From Marinobacter segnicrescens (GTDB lineage Bacteria; Pseudomonadota; Gammaproteobacteria; Pseudomonadales; Oleiphilaceae): DNA of 64,000 nt. Below the pieces are notes generated by a model, which made no database searches, was not told the origin of the DNA, and was given only the letters and a program-made list of their open reading frames with translations. Below, one piece after another: positions 1 to 9,863 of the stretch. A program made the translations under genes and the position numbers. The stretch is taken from the NCBI RefSeq assembly GCF_900111555.1, contig NZ_FOHZ01000012.1, forward strand, positions 51,359 through 115,358, written 5' to 3'. The stretch's first letter is position 1. Every line of letters begins with the position of its first letter.

Positions 1-34
1 TAATTCGTTGCTGCACCATGCCCCTGGTCACGGT

Positions 35-1126
35 TTACTGCACAGGTCCCATTCCCGGAATCGCGTTCAGCGGCAACCTGCCCAGGCGATCGCTATACAA
101 GCTGCCAAAATACAGCTCGTCACCATGAACCCGGGCCGACGTCAGCCCCCAAAGGTAGTCGCCCCGGGTATCGTGCAGGCTGGTGACAATTTCACCCTCG
201 CCGTTGAGGGCAATCACCAGGCCATACTCACCCGGCCCCGGACGCAGCCAGGGCGGCAGGCGGGCCACCAGGTTCTTCAGCCAGGGATGGTGGTGCAGAA
301 AGTCCAGTGAGGGCCTGCGCAGGGCTGGCATGGCGACCCAGTAGCGGCCGGCAGCATCCACGTCGAGGTTGTCCGGAAACCCGGGCAGGTTGTCGGCAAA
401 CACTTCCGCCCGGCCCTGCTCCGGACCGCTGAGCCAATAGCGCAGTATGCGGTAACGGGGAGTCTCTGCCACCAGCAGGTAGTCCCCCTCCGGTGAGACC
501 ACCACCCCGTTGGCAAAGTAGAGGTTTCTGAGCAGTACCCGAGTCTGGCCGGTCTGGGGGCTATATCGTAGCAGGCGTCCATTGGGCCGCATTGCCAGAA
601 GGTCCAACTGGTGGTCCTCAAGGCGGTGGCGGGTGCTGGCATCGGTGAAATAGATATTACCATCCGGTCCTGCGTCCACCCCGTCCGCCAGCCGGAACGG
701 CAGCCCTTCGGCCTCCCGGGTGAGTACGCGGGTCTCGCCGCGGGGGCTTATGGACAACAGCCCCCGCTCGGCATCGGCCACAACCAGGTTACCCTGCCGG
801 TCAAAGTCCAGTCCCAGTGGTCGGCCACCGGTCTCCACCCAGCGGTTGGGATCCCCATCCCCTTCCCCGTCCAGGCGAACAATCCAGCCATCCGCAGTAC
901 CGGTATGAATCCTGCCGGAGGCATCCATGGCGGTATCTTCCGGTTGTGCCAACTGCCCCTTGGCCAACAGGTCTGACAAACGCAGTCGTTCGTTCGGTGC
1001 CAGGGGCCCCTGCATCGCGGGAGCCGAGGGCGCCGGCCAGGCCCGGCTGTCGATGGGTGAAGGACTCAGCAGAAAGCCGCCAAGCATCACGAAAACGATC
1101 AACAGCAGTATCAGCAGCCATTTCAT
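35..1126 (-). CDS. Strictosidine synthase-like / SMP-30 family beta-propeller protein, membrane-anchored
   Basis: 363 residues. Residues 3-20 form one hydrophobic segment followed by a Pro/Ala-rich linker, so the protein is probably a periplasm-facing signal anchor. The rest reads as a six-bladed propeller of the gluconolactonase / strictosidine-synthase-like (APMAP) type. Family-typical stretches are YFTDASTRHRLED, YLLVAETPRYRILRYW and LPGFPDNLDVDAAGRYWVAM. Members are lactonases or esterases, usually calcium-dependent, and the substrate cannot be read from the sequence. An AGGA ribosome site precedes the ATG. It lies in the same direction as the hydrolase gene at 1174-1965 with a 47-base gap, so the two may be cotranscribed. 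Family assignment is good; the specific activity is unknown. Confidence 0.8.
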   Translation of the reverse strand: MKWLLILLLIVFVMLGGFLLSPSPIDSRAWPAPSAPAMQGPLAPNERLRLSDLLAKGQLAQPEDTAMDASGRIHTGTADGWIVRLDGEGDGDPNRWVETGGRPLGLDFDRQGNLVVADAERGLLSISPRGETRVLTREAEGLPFRLADGVDAGPDGNIYFTDASTRHRLEDHQLDLLAMRPNGRLLRYSPQTGQTRVLLRNLYFANGVVVSPEGDYLLVAETPRYRILRYWLSGPEQGRAEVFADNLPGFPDNLDVDAAGRYWVAMPALRRPSLDFLHHHPWLKNLVARLPPWLRPGPGEYGLVIALNGEGEIVTSLHDTRGDYLWGLTSARVHGDELYFGSLYSDRLGRLPLNAIPGMGPVQ

Positions 1127-1173
1127 GGAACGAGTCCTGTACCGGTTGCCTGGTATGCCAGTGCTGGTGCGGC

Positions 1174-1965
1174 TCAGCCTTTCAGGAATTCACGACAGAG
1201 GCGGGCAAACTCGTCTGGCTTCTCGGCATGGAGCCAGTGGTCCGTGCCCTCGATTTCCTCGATGCGCGCCTGTGGAAACAGGGTATCGATGCGCTCGCGG
1301 TGCTTGCGCTGGATATAGGCGGAATCAGCACCCTTGATAAACAGAACCGGTCCGTCAAAGGGACCATCACCTTCCGGCGCGTCCGCCAGGTTCTGGTAAC
1401 AGGCCTCGATGACCGGAAGGTTCAGGCGCCAACGGAAGACGTTCGGGTTATCGGCTTTCTCTTCTTCCGGTACCCGCACCAGGTTTTTCAGCAGGAACAT
1501 GCGCACTTCCGGCGTTTCCACGTATTCCTGCAGCGCCTTGTCTGCCTCGCCACGAGTTGAAATTGCTGACAGGTCAAGGCTCTTCATGCCTTCCAGGATG
1601 GCATCGTGACGGGGGTGGTAGGTCACCGGTGCAATATCTGCGACGATCACCTTCTCCACCCGGTCCGGGTAACTCAGGGCCACCTGCATGGCGGTCTTGC
1701 CTCCCATGGAGTGCCCCAGAAGGCTGGCCTTCGCCAGTCCCTGCTCGTCCATATAGGCGATAACGTCTTCCGCCATGGAGGGATAGTCCATGGAGTCGGT
1801 GTGGGGAGAGCGGCCATGATTGCGCAGGTCCAGGCCGTGGATTTGCCGGACCTCCTGGAGACGCTGGTTGACGCCACCCAGGTTTTCAAGGGAACCGAAC
1901 AACCCGTGCAGCAGCAAAAGGGGTTTGCCTTCACCAGAAATCCGACGATGTAACCTGACGCTCAT
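1174..1965 (-). CDS. Alpha/beta hydrolase (YbfF-type esterase)
   Basis: Compact alpha/beta hydrolase of 263 residues from the ATG at 1965 (reading MSVRLHRR). The open frame extends further upstream, but nothing conserved is there. It has the oxyanion-hole stretch LLLLHGLFGSLENLG, the nucleophile elbow GHSMGGK and the late catalytic His in GTDHWLHAEKP, with an acid expected near FIKGADSAY. The short lidless form matches the YbfF acyl-CoA/ester hydrolase group. It is probably cytoplasmic because no signal peptide is visible. It is divergent from the cardiolipin synthase gene, with about 120 bases between the two starts that should hold both promoters. The natural substrate is unknown. Confidence 0.85.
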   Translation of the reverse strand: MSVRLHRRISGEGKPLLLLHGLFGSLENLGGVNQRLQEVRQIHGLDLRNHGRSPHTDSMDYPSMAEDVIAYMDEQGLAKASLLGHSMGGKTAMQVALSYPDRVEKVIVADIAPVTYHPRHDAILEGMKSLDLSAISTRGEADKALQEYVETPEVRMFLLKNLVRVPEEEKADNPNVFRWRLNLPVIEACYQNLADAPEGDGPFDGPVLFIKGADSAYIQRKHRERIDTLFPQARIEEIEGTDHWLHAEKPDEFARLCREFLKG

Positions 1966-2088
1966 GAATGCCTCGCTCTTCCTGTTTTTGTTTGGCCGGA
2001 CCCCGGCGGGAAAACACGATACTGCCGCCATACTTTGAGATGCCCGGGTTTGCTATTGTTGCAGGGTCTGTTTGCAAGAGTACAGCAC

Positions 2089-3519
2089 ATGCCCGATTTT
2101 TCACTGCTGGCGGTAACCGTTGCCGGGCTCTACCTGGTTGCCCTGTTTTGCGTCTACCGCATATTGCTCAGTTACCGTACAGCCCAGGGCGCCATCGCCT
2201 GGATTATCAGCCTGATCGGCCTGCCGTGGATCGCGGTGCCCCTGTACCTGCTGTTCGGCCGCAACCGCTTCGCCGGCTACGTACAGGCCAGGCGACTGAA
2301 CGATCGTACCCTCGAACCCCTGCTGACCCAATATGAACAGCAGGCGGAAACCCTGCCTTACCCCGGCAACGCCCAGAATCCCGACGAGCTCAGTGTACTC
2401 GCCACCCTGGGCCGGCAACCGTTTACAGGGGGCAATGACTGTACCCTGCTGAAAAACGGTGATGCCACCTTTGACGCCCTGTTCGAGGCCATGGAAAACG
2501 CCACCGATTACATCCTGCTGGAATTCTACATTGTCCGTTCTGACCGGGTCGGCAATCGTATCCTGCATATCCTCAAGCGCAAGCTTGCCCAGGGGGTCAG
2601 GGTCTACTTCCTCTACGATGATATCGGCAGTGTCTGGCTGCCTGGTCGTTACCTGAAAGCGCTGAAGGCCGCAGGTGCCCGCGTGGCATCGTTTGGCGAT
2701 GGCAATGTCCGCCGGCGTCGTTTGCAGATCAACTTCCGCAACCACCGCAAGATCCTGGTGTGTGACGGCAAGGTGGGCTTTGTGGGAGGTATCAACCTGG
2801 GGGACGAGTATCTGGGCACCGATATGGGGGTCGAACCCTGGCGGGACACGCACTGCCGGATTACCGGCCCAGCGGCCCTGGGCCTCCAGCTGGCCTGGCT
2901 GGAAGACTGGCACTGGGCGACAGGTGACAACCCGGAGCTGAACTGGCAGCCCAGTCCCTCTCAAAGGGGCGACCAGCAGGTGCTGATCCTGCCCAGCAGC
3001 CCTGCAGACCGGTGGGAAACGTGTACCCTGTTTTTCCTGAACTGCATCAACAATGCCCGGCAACGGCTGTGGATCGCCTCGCCCTACTTCGTACCGGACT
3101 TCCAGGTCATGAATGCCCTGCAGCTGGCCGCGATGCGAGGTGTCGATGTGCGCATCCTGATTCCGGAGAAACCTGATCACCTGCTCATCGGGCTGGCAGC
3201 CTATTCCTACCTGGTGACTGCGAACGAATGCGGCATCCGCATCTGTCAGTACCATGCCGGCTTTATGCACCAGAAAGCCTTACTGGTGGATGATCGCTAC
3301 GCAGCGGTGGGCACCGCCAACCTGGATAACCGCTCCATGCGCCTGAACTTTGAGATCACGGCCCTCTCAACGGCAGCCGACTTTGTCAGCGAAGTGGAAG
3401 CCATGCTTGAAGCTGACCTGGCCAACAGCCGCACCCTGGAGCGTGCTGATTACGAGGACCGGTCACTGCTGTTCCGCCTGGCCTGTCGATCGGTTCGGCT
3501 AATGGCGCCCTTGCTGTAA
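2089..3519 (+). CDS. cls: Cardiolipin synthase (phospholipase D family)
   Basis: 476 residues from the ATG at 2089 (MPDFSLLAV). The upstream in-frame start at 2035 adds nothing conserved. The first 60 residues form two membrane segments (PLDc_N domain). Two HKD motifs follow: NHRKILVCDGKVGFVGGINLGDEY at about residue 218 and FMHQKALLVDDRYAAVGTANLDNRS at about residue 393. This is the usual layout and length of ClsA, which makes cardiolipin from two phosphatidylglycerols at the inner membrane. The gene converges on the patatin gene with only 13 bases between stops, and no terminator is visible there. Which Cls paralogue this is cannot be decided from one gene. Confidence 0.93.
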   Translation: MPDFSLLAVTVAGLYLVALFCVYRILLSYRTAQGAIAWIISLIGLPWIAVPLYLLFGRNRFAGYVQARRLNDRTLEPLLTQYEQQAETLPYPGNAQNPDELSVLATLGRQPFTGGNDCTLLKNGDATFDALFEAMENATDYILLEFYIVRSDRVGNRILHILKRKLAQGVRVYFLYDDIGSVWLPGRYLKALKAAGARVASFGDGNVRRRRLQINFRNHRKILVCDGKVGFVGGINLGDEYLGTDMGVEPWRDTHCRITGPAALGLQLAWLEDWHWATGDNPELNWQPSPSQRGDQQVLILPSSPADRWETCTLFFLNCINNARQRLWIASPYFVPDFQVMNALQLAAMRGVDVRILIPEKPDHLLIGLAAYSYLVTANECGIRICQYHAGFMHQKALLVDDRYAAVGTANLDNRSMRLNFEITALSTAADFVSEVEAMLEADLANSRTLERADYEDRSLLFRLACRSVRLMAPLL

Positions 3520-3532
3520 TTCGTCAGGACAA

Positions 3533-5791
3533 TCAGTCGAACAGCTGACGTAGTGAATACCCCACATTCAGGTACACGCCCCAGCGATCGTCATTGTTGT
3601 AGGCCAGCGCCGCCTGGACCGGGCCGATAACCGTATCGAACCCGGCGAAAACGGTGCCCGAGGTCAGTACGTCCTCCCACCGGGCACCGCCAATATCTTC
3701 CCAGGCGTTACCCGCCTCCATACCTGCGCCGACAAAGAAGGGCACGATGGGGCCACCGAACTTGTGGTATAGCACGGCCGTTCCCAGTACTGCGTCCTGG
3801 CCGGTCACCTCCCCCTGCCCATAGGCTGACAGGCGGCGAAAACCACCCAGCAGGACATTGTTTTCGATGCCGGCCTCGCCGCGGGTCACCACACTGGCAA
3901 AGAATTCACCCGAAGCGACCCAGTCACCCCGATGGCCCGCCTTCGCCAGCCGCAAAACGGTCCGGTCAAACTCGCTGTCAGCCCCCAGGGCTGGCCGCTC
4001 GAAACGCCCCCGGACACCAGCGAACGAGCCACTTTCCGGCAGGAAGGGGTCGTCCAGGGAGTCATAGACCATGCGCAGGTTCCAGCTGCCCTGCTGTATC
4101 CGGTCACCGCTGACCGGGCTGTCGCCAATACGGTCATCCACCCGCGCGTAGCCCCGCTCCACGGTGGCCCTCAGTTCTGCGTTGGCGCCCAGCTCCGTAC
4201 CGACAGCCAGGTCCAGGTGACGGCTGGATACATCCACCTCGGCAACACGTTCGCCATCCTGGTCGAAGATACTGTAGCGGTCCTTCTCATATTCCGCTCC
4301 CGCGACCGCAAACCGCCGGTAACCATAGTCCAGGGGCTGGAACCACTCGGTGCGTACCCAGGGTTGGGTGCCCAGTTGCACACCGGTTTGCCACTCCCCA
4401 CCGAGGCGGTTGAGCTGGGTCATGCGCAGTGATGCCGCCACGTTAAAGCGCGTATCACTCTCGAAGTTTTCCTCATAGCCCAGGCCAAAGCTCAGATAAT
4501 TCGGCCCCCAACTCTTCTCCCGCACCAGGATCTCCAACACCGAGCCATGGTCCCCGGGGCTCAGGCTGTAACTGACATTCTCGTAGTAACCCAGGCCATA
4601 GATGCGCTTGAGGTCTTCCTCCAGTTGTTGCTGGTTCAGCGGCTCGCCCTCCTGCTGGCGAATCCGGTCGCGCAGGAAACGATCTGCCAGCCGGCTGTCC
4701 TGGCGGATAATCACATCCGAAATCACTTCCGGTTCAAAGCCGCGGTACGTGCGCATAGCCATTTCCTGCCGCCACTGCTCATCGTCCGCCGCCAGCCTGT
4801 TAAGAGCGGATGCCTGCTCCCGGGCCGCCGTCGCCCCGAGCTCCATCAACTCTGCCCCCTGGAAGAAGTCAGCAGAGCCCAACCCGGCCAGGTCAGGGGT
4901 AATCAGCACGTCGTTATCCTGCAGGGAGGCGAGCTGTTGCTCCACGCTGCGCCGGGTCATCAGGGTGGTGAGCTGGCTAACAACGGAAAACGCCTGGGTC
5001 AGGCTCTCACCCCGGCCCGGCTCGTCGGAGATATCCACTACAATGACGACATCTGCCCCCAGCTCCCGGGCCACGCTGACCGGCAGGTTGTTGGCGACGC
5101 CCCCGTCGACCAACAGGCGACCATTCCGGTTCACCGGGGCATAGACCCCCGGAATGCTCATACTCGCCCGTATCGCTTCGGCCAGGCTGCCATCCGCCAG
5201 TACAACCTCCTCGCCGGTTTCCAGGTCGGTGGCTACTGCGCGGAAAGGGATGGGGAGCTGGTCAAAATCCCTCACCAGGGCGGCTTCCCGGGTCAGGTCG
5301 TTAAGGATAAGGCTCAGGTTCTGGCCAGAAATCAGTCCCCGGCCCACACGAAATCCGTCCAACCCCACACCGAGACCGGGAATGGCGGGGAACCGCCAGC
5401 CGTCTTCCTTGCGGCGGACCGGCTGGTAGCTGCGACCCGGTGTATCCTGGAAACTGGATAGCCAGTCCATTTCCAGCATGCGATCCTCGATGGCTTCCAC
5501 GGGCATGCCCTGCGCATAGAGGGCGCCTACGGCAGCACCCGCGCTGGTGCCCACCACCAGGTCCACCGGAACCCGGATTTCTTCAAGCACCCGCAGAACG
5601 CCGACGTGGGCCAGGCCCTTGGCGCCACCACCACTGAGGACGAGACCCACAACGGGGCGCTCTTTGCCGTCCTCAGCGGGCGCCCCCGGGTGAGCAGATG
5701 AGTGGGTCGGCATGGCCGTGAACAAGGCCATGAGCAAGGTGATGGCCAGCACAAGCGGGCCAACCGCAGGCAGACGGGCAGGATGAATCAC
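3533..5791 (-). CDS. Patatin-like phospholipase fused to POTRA and outer-membrane beta-barrel (PlpD-type)
   Basis: 752 residues. A signal peptide at about 1-32 is followed by a patatin domain at about 45-330 with the oxyanion motif SGGGAKGLAHVGVLRVLEE, the nucleophile GTSAGA and the catalytic DGG (LLVDGGVANNLPV). Next come a POTRA-like segment (QQLEEDLKRIYGLGYYENVSY) and a C-terminal Bac_surface_Ag-type barrel. This is the layout of type Vd autotransporters such as Pseudomonas PlpD, which display or release a phospholipase A. The start is GTG with a GGGAG ribosome site 8 bases upstream. It follows the gene at 5825-6436 closely, so the two are probably cotranscribed. The last residue is Asp after LF rather than the usual terminal Phe. 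Confidence 0.9.
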   Translation of the reverse strand: MIHPARLPAVGPLVLAITLLMALFTAMPTHSSAHPGAPAEDGKERPVVGLVLSGGGAKGLAHVGVLRVLEEIRVPVDLVVGTSAGAAVGALYAQGMPVEAIEDRMLEMDWLSSFQDTPGRSYQPVRRKEDGWRFPAIPGLGVGLDGFRVGRGLISGQNLSLILNDLTREAALVRDFDQLPIPFRAVATDLETGEEVVLADGSLAEAIRASMSIPGVYAPVNRNGRLLVDGGVANNLPVSVARELGADVVIVVDISDEPGRGESLTQAFSVVSQLTTLMTRRSVEQQLASLQDNDVLITPDLAGLGSADFFQGAELMELGATAAREQASALNRLAADDEQWRQEMAMRTYRGFEPEVISDVIIRQDSRLADRFLRDRIRQQEGEPLNQQQLEEDLKRIYGLGYYENVSYSLSPGDHGSVLEILVREKSWGPNYLSFGLGYEENFESDTRFNVAASLRMTQLNRLGGEWQTGVQLGTQPWVRTEWFQPLDYGYRRFAVAGAEYEKDRYSIFDQDGERVAEVDVSSRHLDLAVGTELGANAELRATVERGYARVDDRIGDSPVSGDRIQQGSWNLRMVYDSLDDPFLPESGSFAGVRGRFERPALGADSEFDRTVLRLAKAGHRGDWVASGEFFASVVTRGEAGIENNVLLGGFRRLSAYGQGEVTGQDAVLGTAVLYHKFGGPIVPFFVGAGMEAGNAWEDIGGARWEDVLTSGTVFAGFDTVIGPVQAALAYNNDDRWGVYLNVGYSLRQLFD

Positions 5792-5824
5792 TTGGTCACT
5801 CCCTGATAATCGTCCGGGGCGAAG

Positions 5825-6436
5825 TCAGTGCTTCCCGGCCTCCGGCGATTCTTCCAGTGACAGGTGGCTGACGTCCGGAACAACCGGTGGTGGCAATTCC
5901 CGTTCCACGCCCAGGTCGGAGCCGGCTGGCGCGATGGTCCACTCATCCAGGTGTTCGAAAACCGGCCTCGGGGCTTCCCTTTCCTCCGCCAGGCGGGTGC
6001 CGACGGGATCCAGGCCCAGGCTGGATCCGGCCAGGACCTCATCGGCCCTCTCGCCGGCAACCGGCAGACGATCACCAGGCTCAATGCGCGGACCCGGCTG
6101 CCTGGCGGGGGCCTGGCCGGCACCCGCAGCGGGTGGCTCTTCGGAGCTCGCTGACGGCTGTTCCATCCGGGCCGGCGAGGCAGCTTCCGCTGACGCTGGT
6201 GCTGGCTGCTCCGTCGCCATGGGCTGCACATAAGCCACCATGCCATGGCGGGCGAGAACCGCACGGTATTTTTCGGCCTGCTCCTGCTCCAGCCGGTTCC
6301 GGATGACGACCGGACGCCCACTGAACATCCGGTCAACCTGCTCAACGGAAGCCTTGAACAGGGTGCGGGCATTATTCCGCGCTGTCTGTACGTCGGTGCC
6401 GGGCTGACACTCACCCCGGAAAATCAGTTGAAACAT
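5825..6436 (-). CDS. Unknown protein with N-terminal domain shared with the YjgN-like protein at 43109
   Basis: 203 residues from the ATG at 6436, preceded by AAGGA. An in-frame TTG at 6451 would overlap that ribosome site and is rejected. Residues 1-70 are a compact domain that aligns over its whole length with residues 5-75 of the protein at 43109-44407: FQLIFRG versus FKIVFEG, FSGRPVVI versus FSGQPVVM, and HGMVAYV versus AGIVATR. The rest is Ala/Pro/Glu-rich and looks disordered. There is no signal peptide or membrane segment. It is upstream of and probably cotranscribed with the patatin gene. I do not recognise a named family. An adaptor or regulatory role for the small domain is only a guess. 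Confidence 0.75.
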   Translation of the reverse strand: MFQLIFRGECQPGTDVQTARNNARTLFKASVEQVDRMFSGRPVVIRNRLEQEQAEKYRAVLARHGMVAYVQPMATEQPAPASAEAASPARMEQPSASSEEPPAAGAGQAPARQPGPRIEPGDRLPVAGERADEVLAGSSLGLDPVGTRLAEEREAPRPVFEHLDEWTIAPAGSDLGVERELPPPVVPDVSHLSLEESPEAGKH

Positions 6437-6697
6437 GGTTGTTCCTTTCAATTTCCGTAACTAGCTGTAGTCTAGCGCCCGTACCCATAAATCGCATGTC
6501 CGGACTCTCCACTTTTGGCGCATATACCAGGCGCAAGCCTATTCAGCCATCGATTACCGAGAGGCAATCGAGATCCTGGTCCTGGATTTGTAAAAACTTG
6601 AAAAATGCGCAAAAAAATGACGGCGGCCAGCTCCAGCTTCTGCAATACTTCCTGTAACAGAATGTAACACGACACAATCCCTTGAGGAGATTTACGA
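6437..6697. other. Divergent intergenic region
   Basis: About 260 bases between two divergent genes. They are richer in A/T than the flanks, with A-runs around 6590-6620, and must hold promoters for both sides. I see no clear operator, repeat or RNA gene. The ribosome site GAGGAG for the gene at 6698 is at its right end. Confidence 0.5.
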
Positions 6698-7066
6698 ATG
6701 GTCCGCCATTCCGCACTGCTCACCCTGGCCAGTGTGCTGATCAGCTTATCCGCCACACCAGTCCAGGCAGAGAATATCGACCTGCTGATGACCCGGCTGT
6801 TTCCGCACAATGAACTCACCTACATCGGTTTCGACAGTGTGGAACGAGAAGACATTCCGGTGGCCTCCGGAGTCGACCGTAAATACCTTATCGTGGACTT
6901 CCGCAGCAACGGGGAAAACTCCCGGGAAAAACAGATTGCCCGTGTTCACCGGATCTGCACCACCTTGCTGACCAATAAAGACCTGATCAGTGACCTGTCA
7001 CAACAGGGCTACGACATGGTTTCAGTCGCCTTTGACCGTCACTCCCAGTACGACTGCCTACCCTGA
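6698..7066 (+). CDS. Small exported protein of unknown function
   Basis: 122 residues with a clean Sec signal peptide (residues 1-24, cleavage expected after PVQA) and a GAGGAG ribosome site 8 bases before the ATG. The mature part is about 98 residues, charged, with two cysteines (RICTT and YDCLP) that could form a periplasmic disulfide. No enzymatic motif is seen and I do not recognise the family. It converges on the sensor kinase gene, 13 bases apart. A role in the neighbouring two-component system is possible but nothing in the sequence shows it. Confidence 0.7.
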   Translation: MVRHSALLTLASVLISLSATPVQAENIDLLMTRLFPHNELTYIGFDSVEREDIPVASGVDRKYLIVDFRSNGENSREKQIARVHRICTTLLTNKDLISDLSQQGYDMVSVAFDRHSQYDCLP

Positions 7067-7079
7067 ACCAAACCGGCGC

Positions 7080-9863
7080 CTATCGATCAGCAGGCGGCTC
7101 ACTACCGAGCAACCCCGGGAATGACTCCAGCGCGTCGTTGATAGCATCCAGGTTAAACGCGTCCACGTCGGCCATGAGTTTCTCGGCGTAGCGGGTAACC
7201 GCACGGGACCGGTAACGCTGGCCCCAACTCAATACCCGCGCCGCAAAGTATCTCATCTGCTCGGGGTCGCCGCTTTCACGCACCGTGGACCATTCATCAC
7301 CGAAATCTTCCTTCAGCTGTTCCTTGAGCCAGCTGCGCTCTTGCATGTCCAGCGTTTCGGTCATGGGAGTCTGGTCAAGTTGGGGCTGTTCCTCCGGCTC
7401 GTCTTCCATGGGTACGATCTCTACATCCGGCAGCACGACGACAAAGGTTGATCCCTTGTCTTCCCGGCTCTCCACGCTGAGCTCGCCACCCATCATGCGC
7501 ACCAGCTTGCGGCTGATGGCCAGGCCCAGCCCGGTGCCGCCGTATTTACGGCTACTCTGCCCTTCCTGCTGCTCGAAAGCATCGAAGATCCGCTCCTGCT
7601 GGTCCTCGGCGATACCAATACCCGTGTCTGTCACCGCAATACTCAGGGTGCACAACTCCCGCCCATCATCCTGCCGGGACTCGGAAACTGAGGCCCTGAC
7701 CGCTACCCCGCCTTCATGGGTGAACTTGATGGCATTGCCCACCAGGTTGAACAGCACCTGCCGCAAGCGGGTTTCATCCAAGACCATGCCGGCAGGCATA
7801 TCTGACTCGACGCTGACCTCCAGGCTGACGTTATGCTCCCGCGCCCGAAGATCGAAGATATGCCGTACATCCTGCAGCATCCGGCGCAGGCTGACCGGGC
7901 CGAATTCCAGTCGCATCTTGCCCGCCTCGATGCGGGACAGATCCAGGATGTCATTGATGAGCATCAGCAGGCTGCGGCTGCTCGCGCGGATCGCATCCAG
8001 GTAGTGCTTCTGTTGCGGGTCGCTGACGGTTTTGCTGAGCAGGTCGCTATACCCGATGACCGCATTCATCGGGGTCCGGATCTCATGGGACATGTTGGCC
8101 AGGAACTCACTCTTGGCGCGGTTCGCGCTCTCCGCCTCCCGGGCAAGCCGCTCTGCCTCCAGCTTGGCCGCCCGTAACTCGTCTTCACTGCGGCGCAGGG
8201 CATGTTCCGACCGGATGCGCTCGTCCACTTCCCGGGACAGTTTCCGGTTCCAGTACAGGAAGATCAGCACCACTACGACGGCAATCAGGACCACCCGCTT
8301 GATGGCGGTGTAATCCTCTTCCTGCGCAAGGTCCAGGTAGACCCAGCGATTGTATATTTCATCCTTTTCGGCGGTGCCAATATTGCCCAGCCCCTTGTTA
8401 AGGATCCGCACCAACTCTCCCCGGTTACGGTTCACCGCCATCCGGAACTCGTATTCATAGGGGGTAATGCTGGTAATGCGAAGGTTGGAGAGCCCCAGCT
8501 CGGCAACCGTGTAACTGACCCCGGGAATATGGGTAACCATGACTTCAAGATCGCCATTGGAGAGGGCCAGCAAGCCATCCTGCACCGTGTTGACCGGGTA
8601 GATATTCAGGTCCGGGTGGTTAATCAGCAGGTAGTCGTGGGCGGCATGCTGGCTGACGACCCCGACCCGCTCTTCCCGCAGTTCCCTGAGATCACCGATA
8701 AACCGGCCGTCTTCCCGGATAACCACCACGATGGGCAGCGTCAGGTAGGTACGGGTAAAAAGGAAGTCTTCTTCACGGCGAGGGGTACGCGGCAGCGCAG
8801 GCAGGATGTCTATATCCCCGTTTAGCAGCATACGTTCCGCCTCGGTCCAGTCAGACACGGTCCGCTTCTCCAGCCGGCTCCCCAGGTTGTCACCCATACG
8901 CTGCACCAGGTCCGGGACCAGTCCCCGGGCACTGCCATTCTCAGTGAACTCGAAGGGTGGCCAGTTCTCCCGATAGGCCACCCGCAGGGGGCCGTGCTGG
9001 CGTAGCCACTCCTTCTCAATGGCGCTCAGGGTGAGACCATCGGCCGGGCCCGCCTCTACCACGGCCTCTGGCAGCCAGGCGGAGCGAATTTGACGGTGCT
9101 CAGTGTGGGAGATGGCTGCAATGGTCTTGTCGAGAACCGGCAGCAGCTGCGCTTGCTCCTCCCTGACTTCAAGAACCACATCCACCGGATGCTGATCCAG
9201 CAGCGCAACCAGCGCCACGCCATTGATCAGCGCAGACTGAAGATAATCCACCACCACCGGTACCGGGCCGACAAAAGCGTCGGCCTGGCCGGACAACACC
9301 ATGGACACCGCCTCGCTGACCGACGTAACCGGTACCGGGGTAAAGTCGTTGACAGCATCCAGCAGCGCAAACTGGTTGGCGTCCTTGCCCACCAGCGCTA
9401 CCCGACGACGCTCCAGGTCCGTCAGATTGCGGATGCTTGCATCTCCCGGGTCCGAGAAAACGCCATAGGTAACCTGCATCAGCGGCTGGCTGCGTCGCCA
9501 GCCCTCCGGGACGGGTGCATCGGGGCGTCGGGCGCTGATCCGAATGGCAGCTTGCCCCTCAGTCCAGGAAGGCGTGTCCCGGCCCGACGGTAATGGCTCC
9601 ACCTCCAGGCCCACCCGCAACTTGGCGGCGATCAGCGTCAGGTAATCCACATAGGTACCGGCGAGCCAGCCCTCGGCGGTAGTAAACGCCAGCGGTGTCT
9701 GATCGGCGAAGACCGCCACATTCAGGGTTTCGATTTGCTCAACCAGGGCCAGCTGATCGGCACCCAGAACCGGCCAGAGTGTCGGCGGCTGGGGATCGGC
9801 TCCGGCCGGGAAGGAAAATGCCAGTATCAGCAATACGGCGAGCGGGGCCTGAAGCTTCATCAC
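7080..9863 (-). CDS. BvgS-like sensor histidine kinase with two periplasmic solute-binding domains
   Basis: 927 residues: signal peptide (1-22), two SBP_bac_3-type venus-flytrap domains (about 40-265 and 275-500), one membrane segment (about 530-550) and a coiled linker. HisKA follows with the phospho-His in [13 protein letters not shown] at about residue 592, then HATPase with the N box ([14 protein letters not shown]), G1 (DTGIGI) and G2 ([10 protein letters not shown]). Unlike BvgS and EvgS it has no receiver or Hpt domain. The last 100 residues are an acidic tail and a helical region, so phosphoryl transfer must go to a separate regulator, and none is adjacent. The first 4 bases overlap the stop of the diguanylate cyclase gene (ATGA), which indicates coupled translation. 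Confidence 0.9.
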   Translation of the reverse strand: MMKLQAPLAVLLILAFSFPAGADPQPPTLWPVLGADQLALVEQIETLNVAVFADQTPLAFTTAEGWLAGTYVDYLTLIAAKLRVGLEVEPLPSGRDTPSWTEGQAAIRISARRPDAPVPEGWRRSQPLMQVTYGVFSDPGDASIRNLTDLERRRVALVGKDANQFALLDAVNDFTPVPVTSVSEAVSMVLSGQADAFVGPVPVVVDYLQSALINGVALVALLDQHPVDVVLEVREEQAQLLPVLDKTIAAISHTEHRQIRSAWLPEAVVEAGPADGLTLSAIEKEWLRQHGPLRVAYRENWPPFEFTENGSARGLVPDLVQRMGDNLGSRLEKRTVSDWTEAERMLLNGDIDILPALPRTPRREEDFLFTRTYLTLPIVVVIREDGRFIGDLRELREERVGVVSQHAAHDYLLINHPDLNIYPVNTVQDGLLALSNGDLEVMVTHIPGVSYTVAELGLSNLRITSITPYEYEFRMAVNRNRGELVRILNKGLGNIGTAEKDEIYNRWVYLDLAQEEDYTAIKRVVLIAVVVVLIFLYWNRKLSREVDERIRSEHALRRSEDELRAAKLEAERLAREAESANRAKSEFLANMSHEIRTPMNAVIGYSDLLSKTVSDPQQKHYLDAIRASSRSLLMLINDILDLSRIEAGKMRLEFGPVSLRRMLQDVRHIFDLRAREHNVSLEVSVESDMPAGMVLDETRLRQVLFNLVGNAIKFTHEGGVAVRASVSESRQDDGRELCTLSIAVTDTGIGIAEDQQERIFDAFEQQEGQSSRKYGGTGLGLAISRKLVRMMGGELSVESREDKGSTFVVVLPDVEIVPMEDEPEEQPQLDQTPMTETLDMQERSWLKEQLKEDFGDEWSTVRESGDPEQMRYFAARVLSWGQRYRSRAVTRYAEKLMADVDAFNLDAINDALESFPGLLGSEPPADR

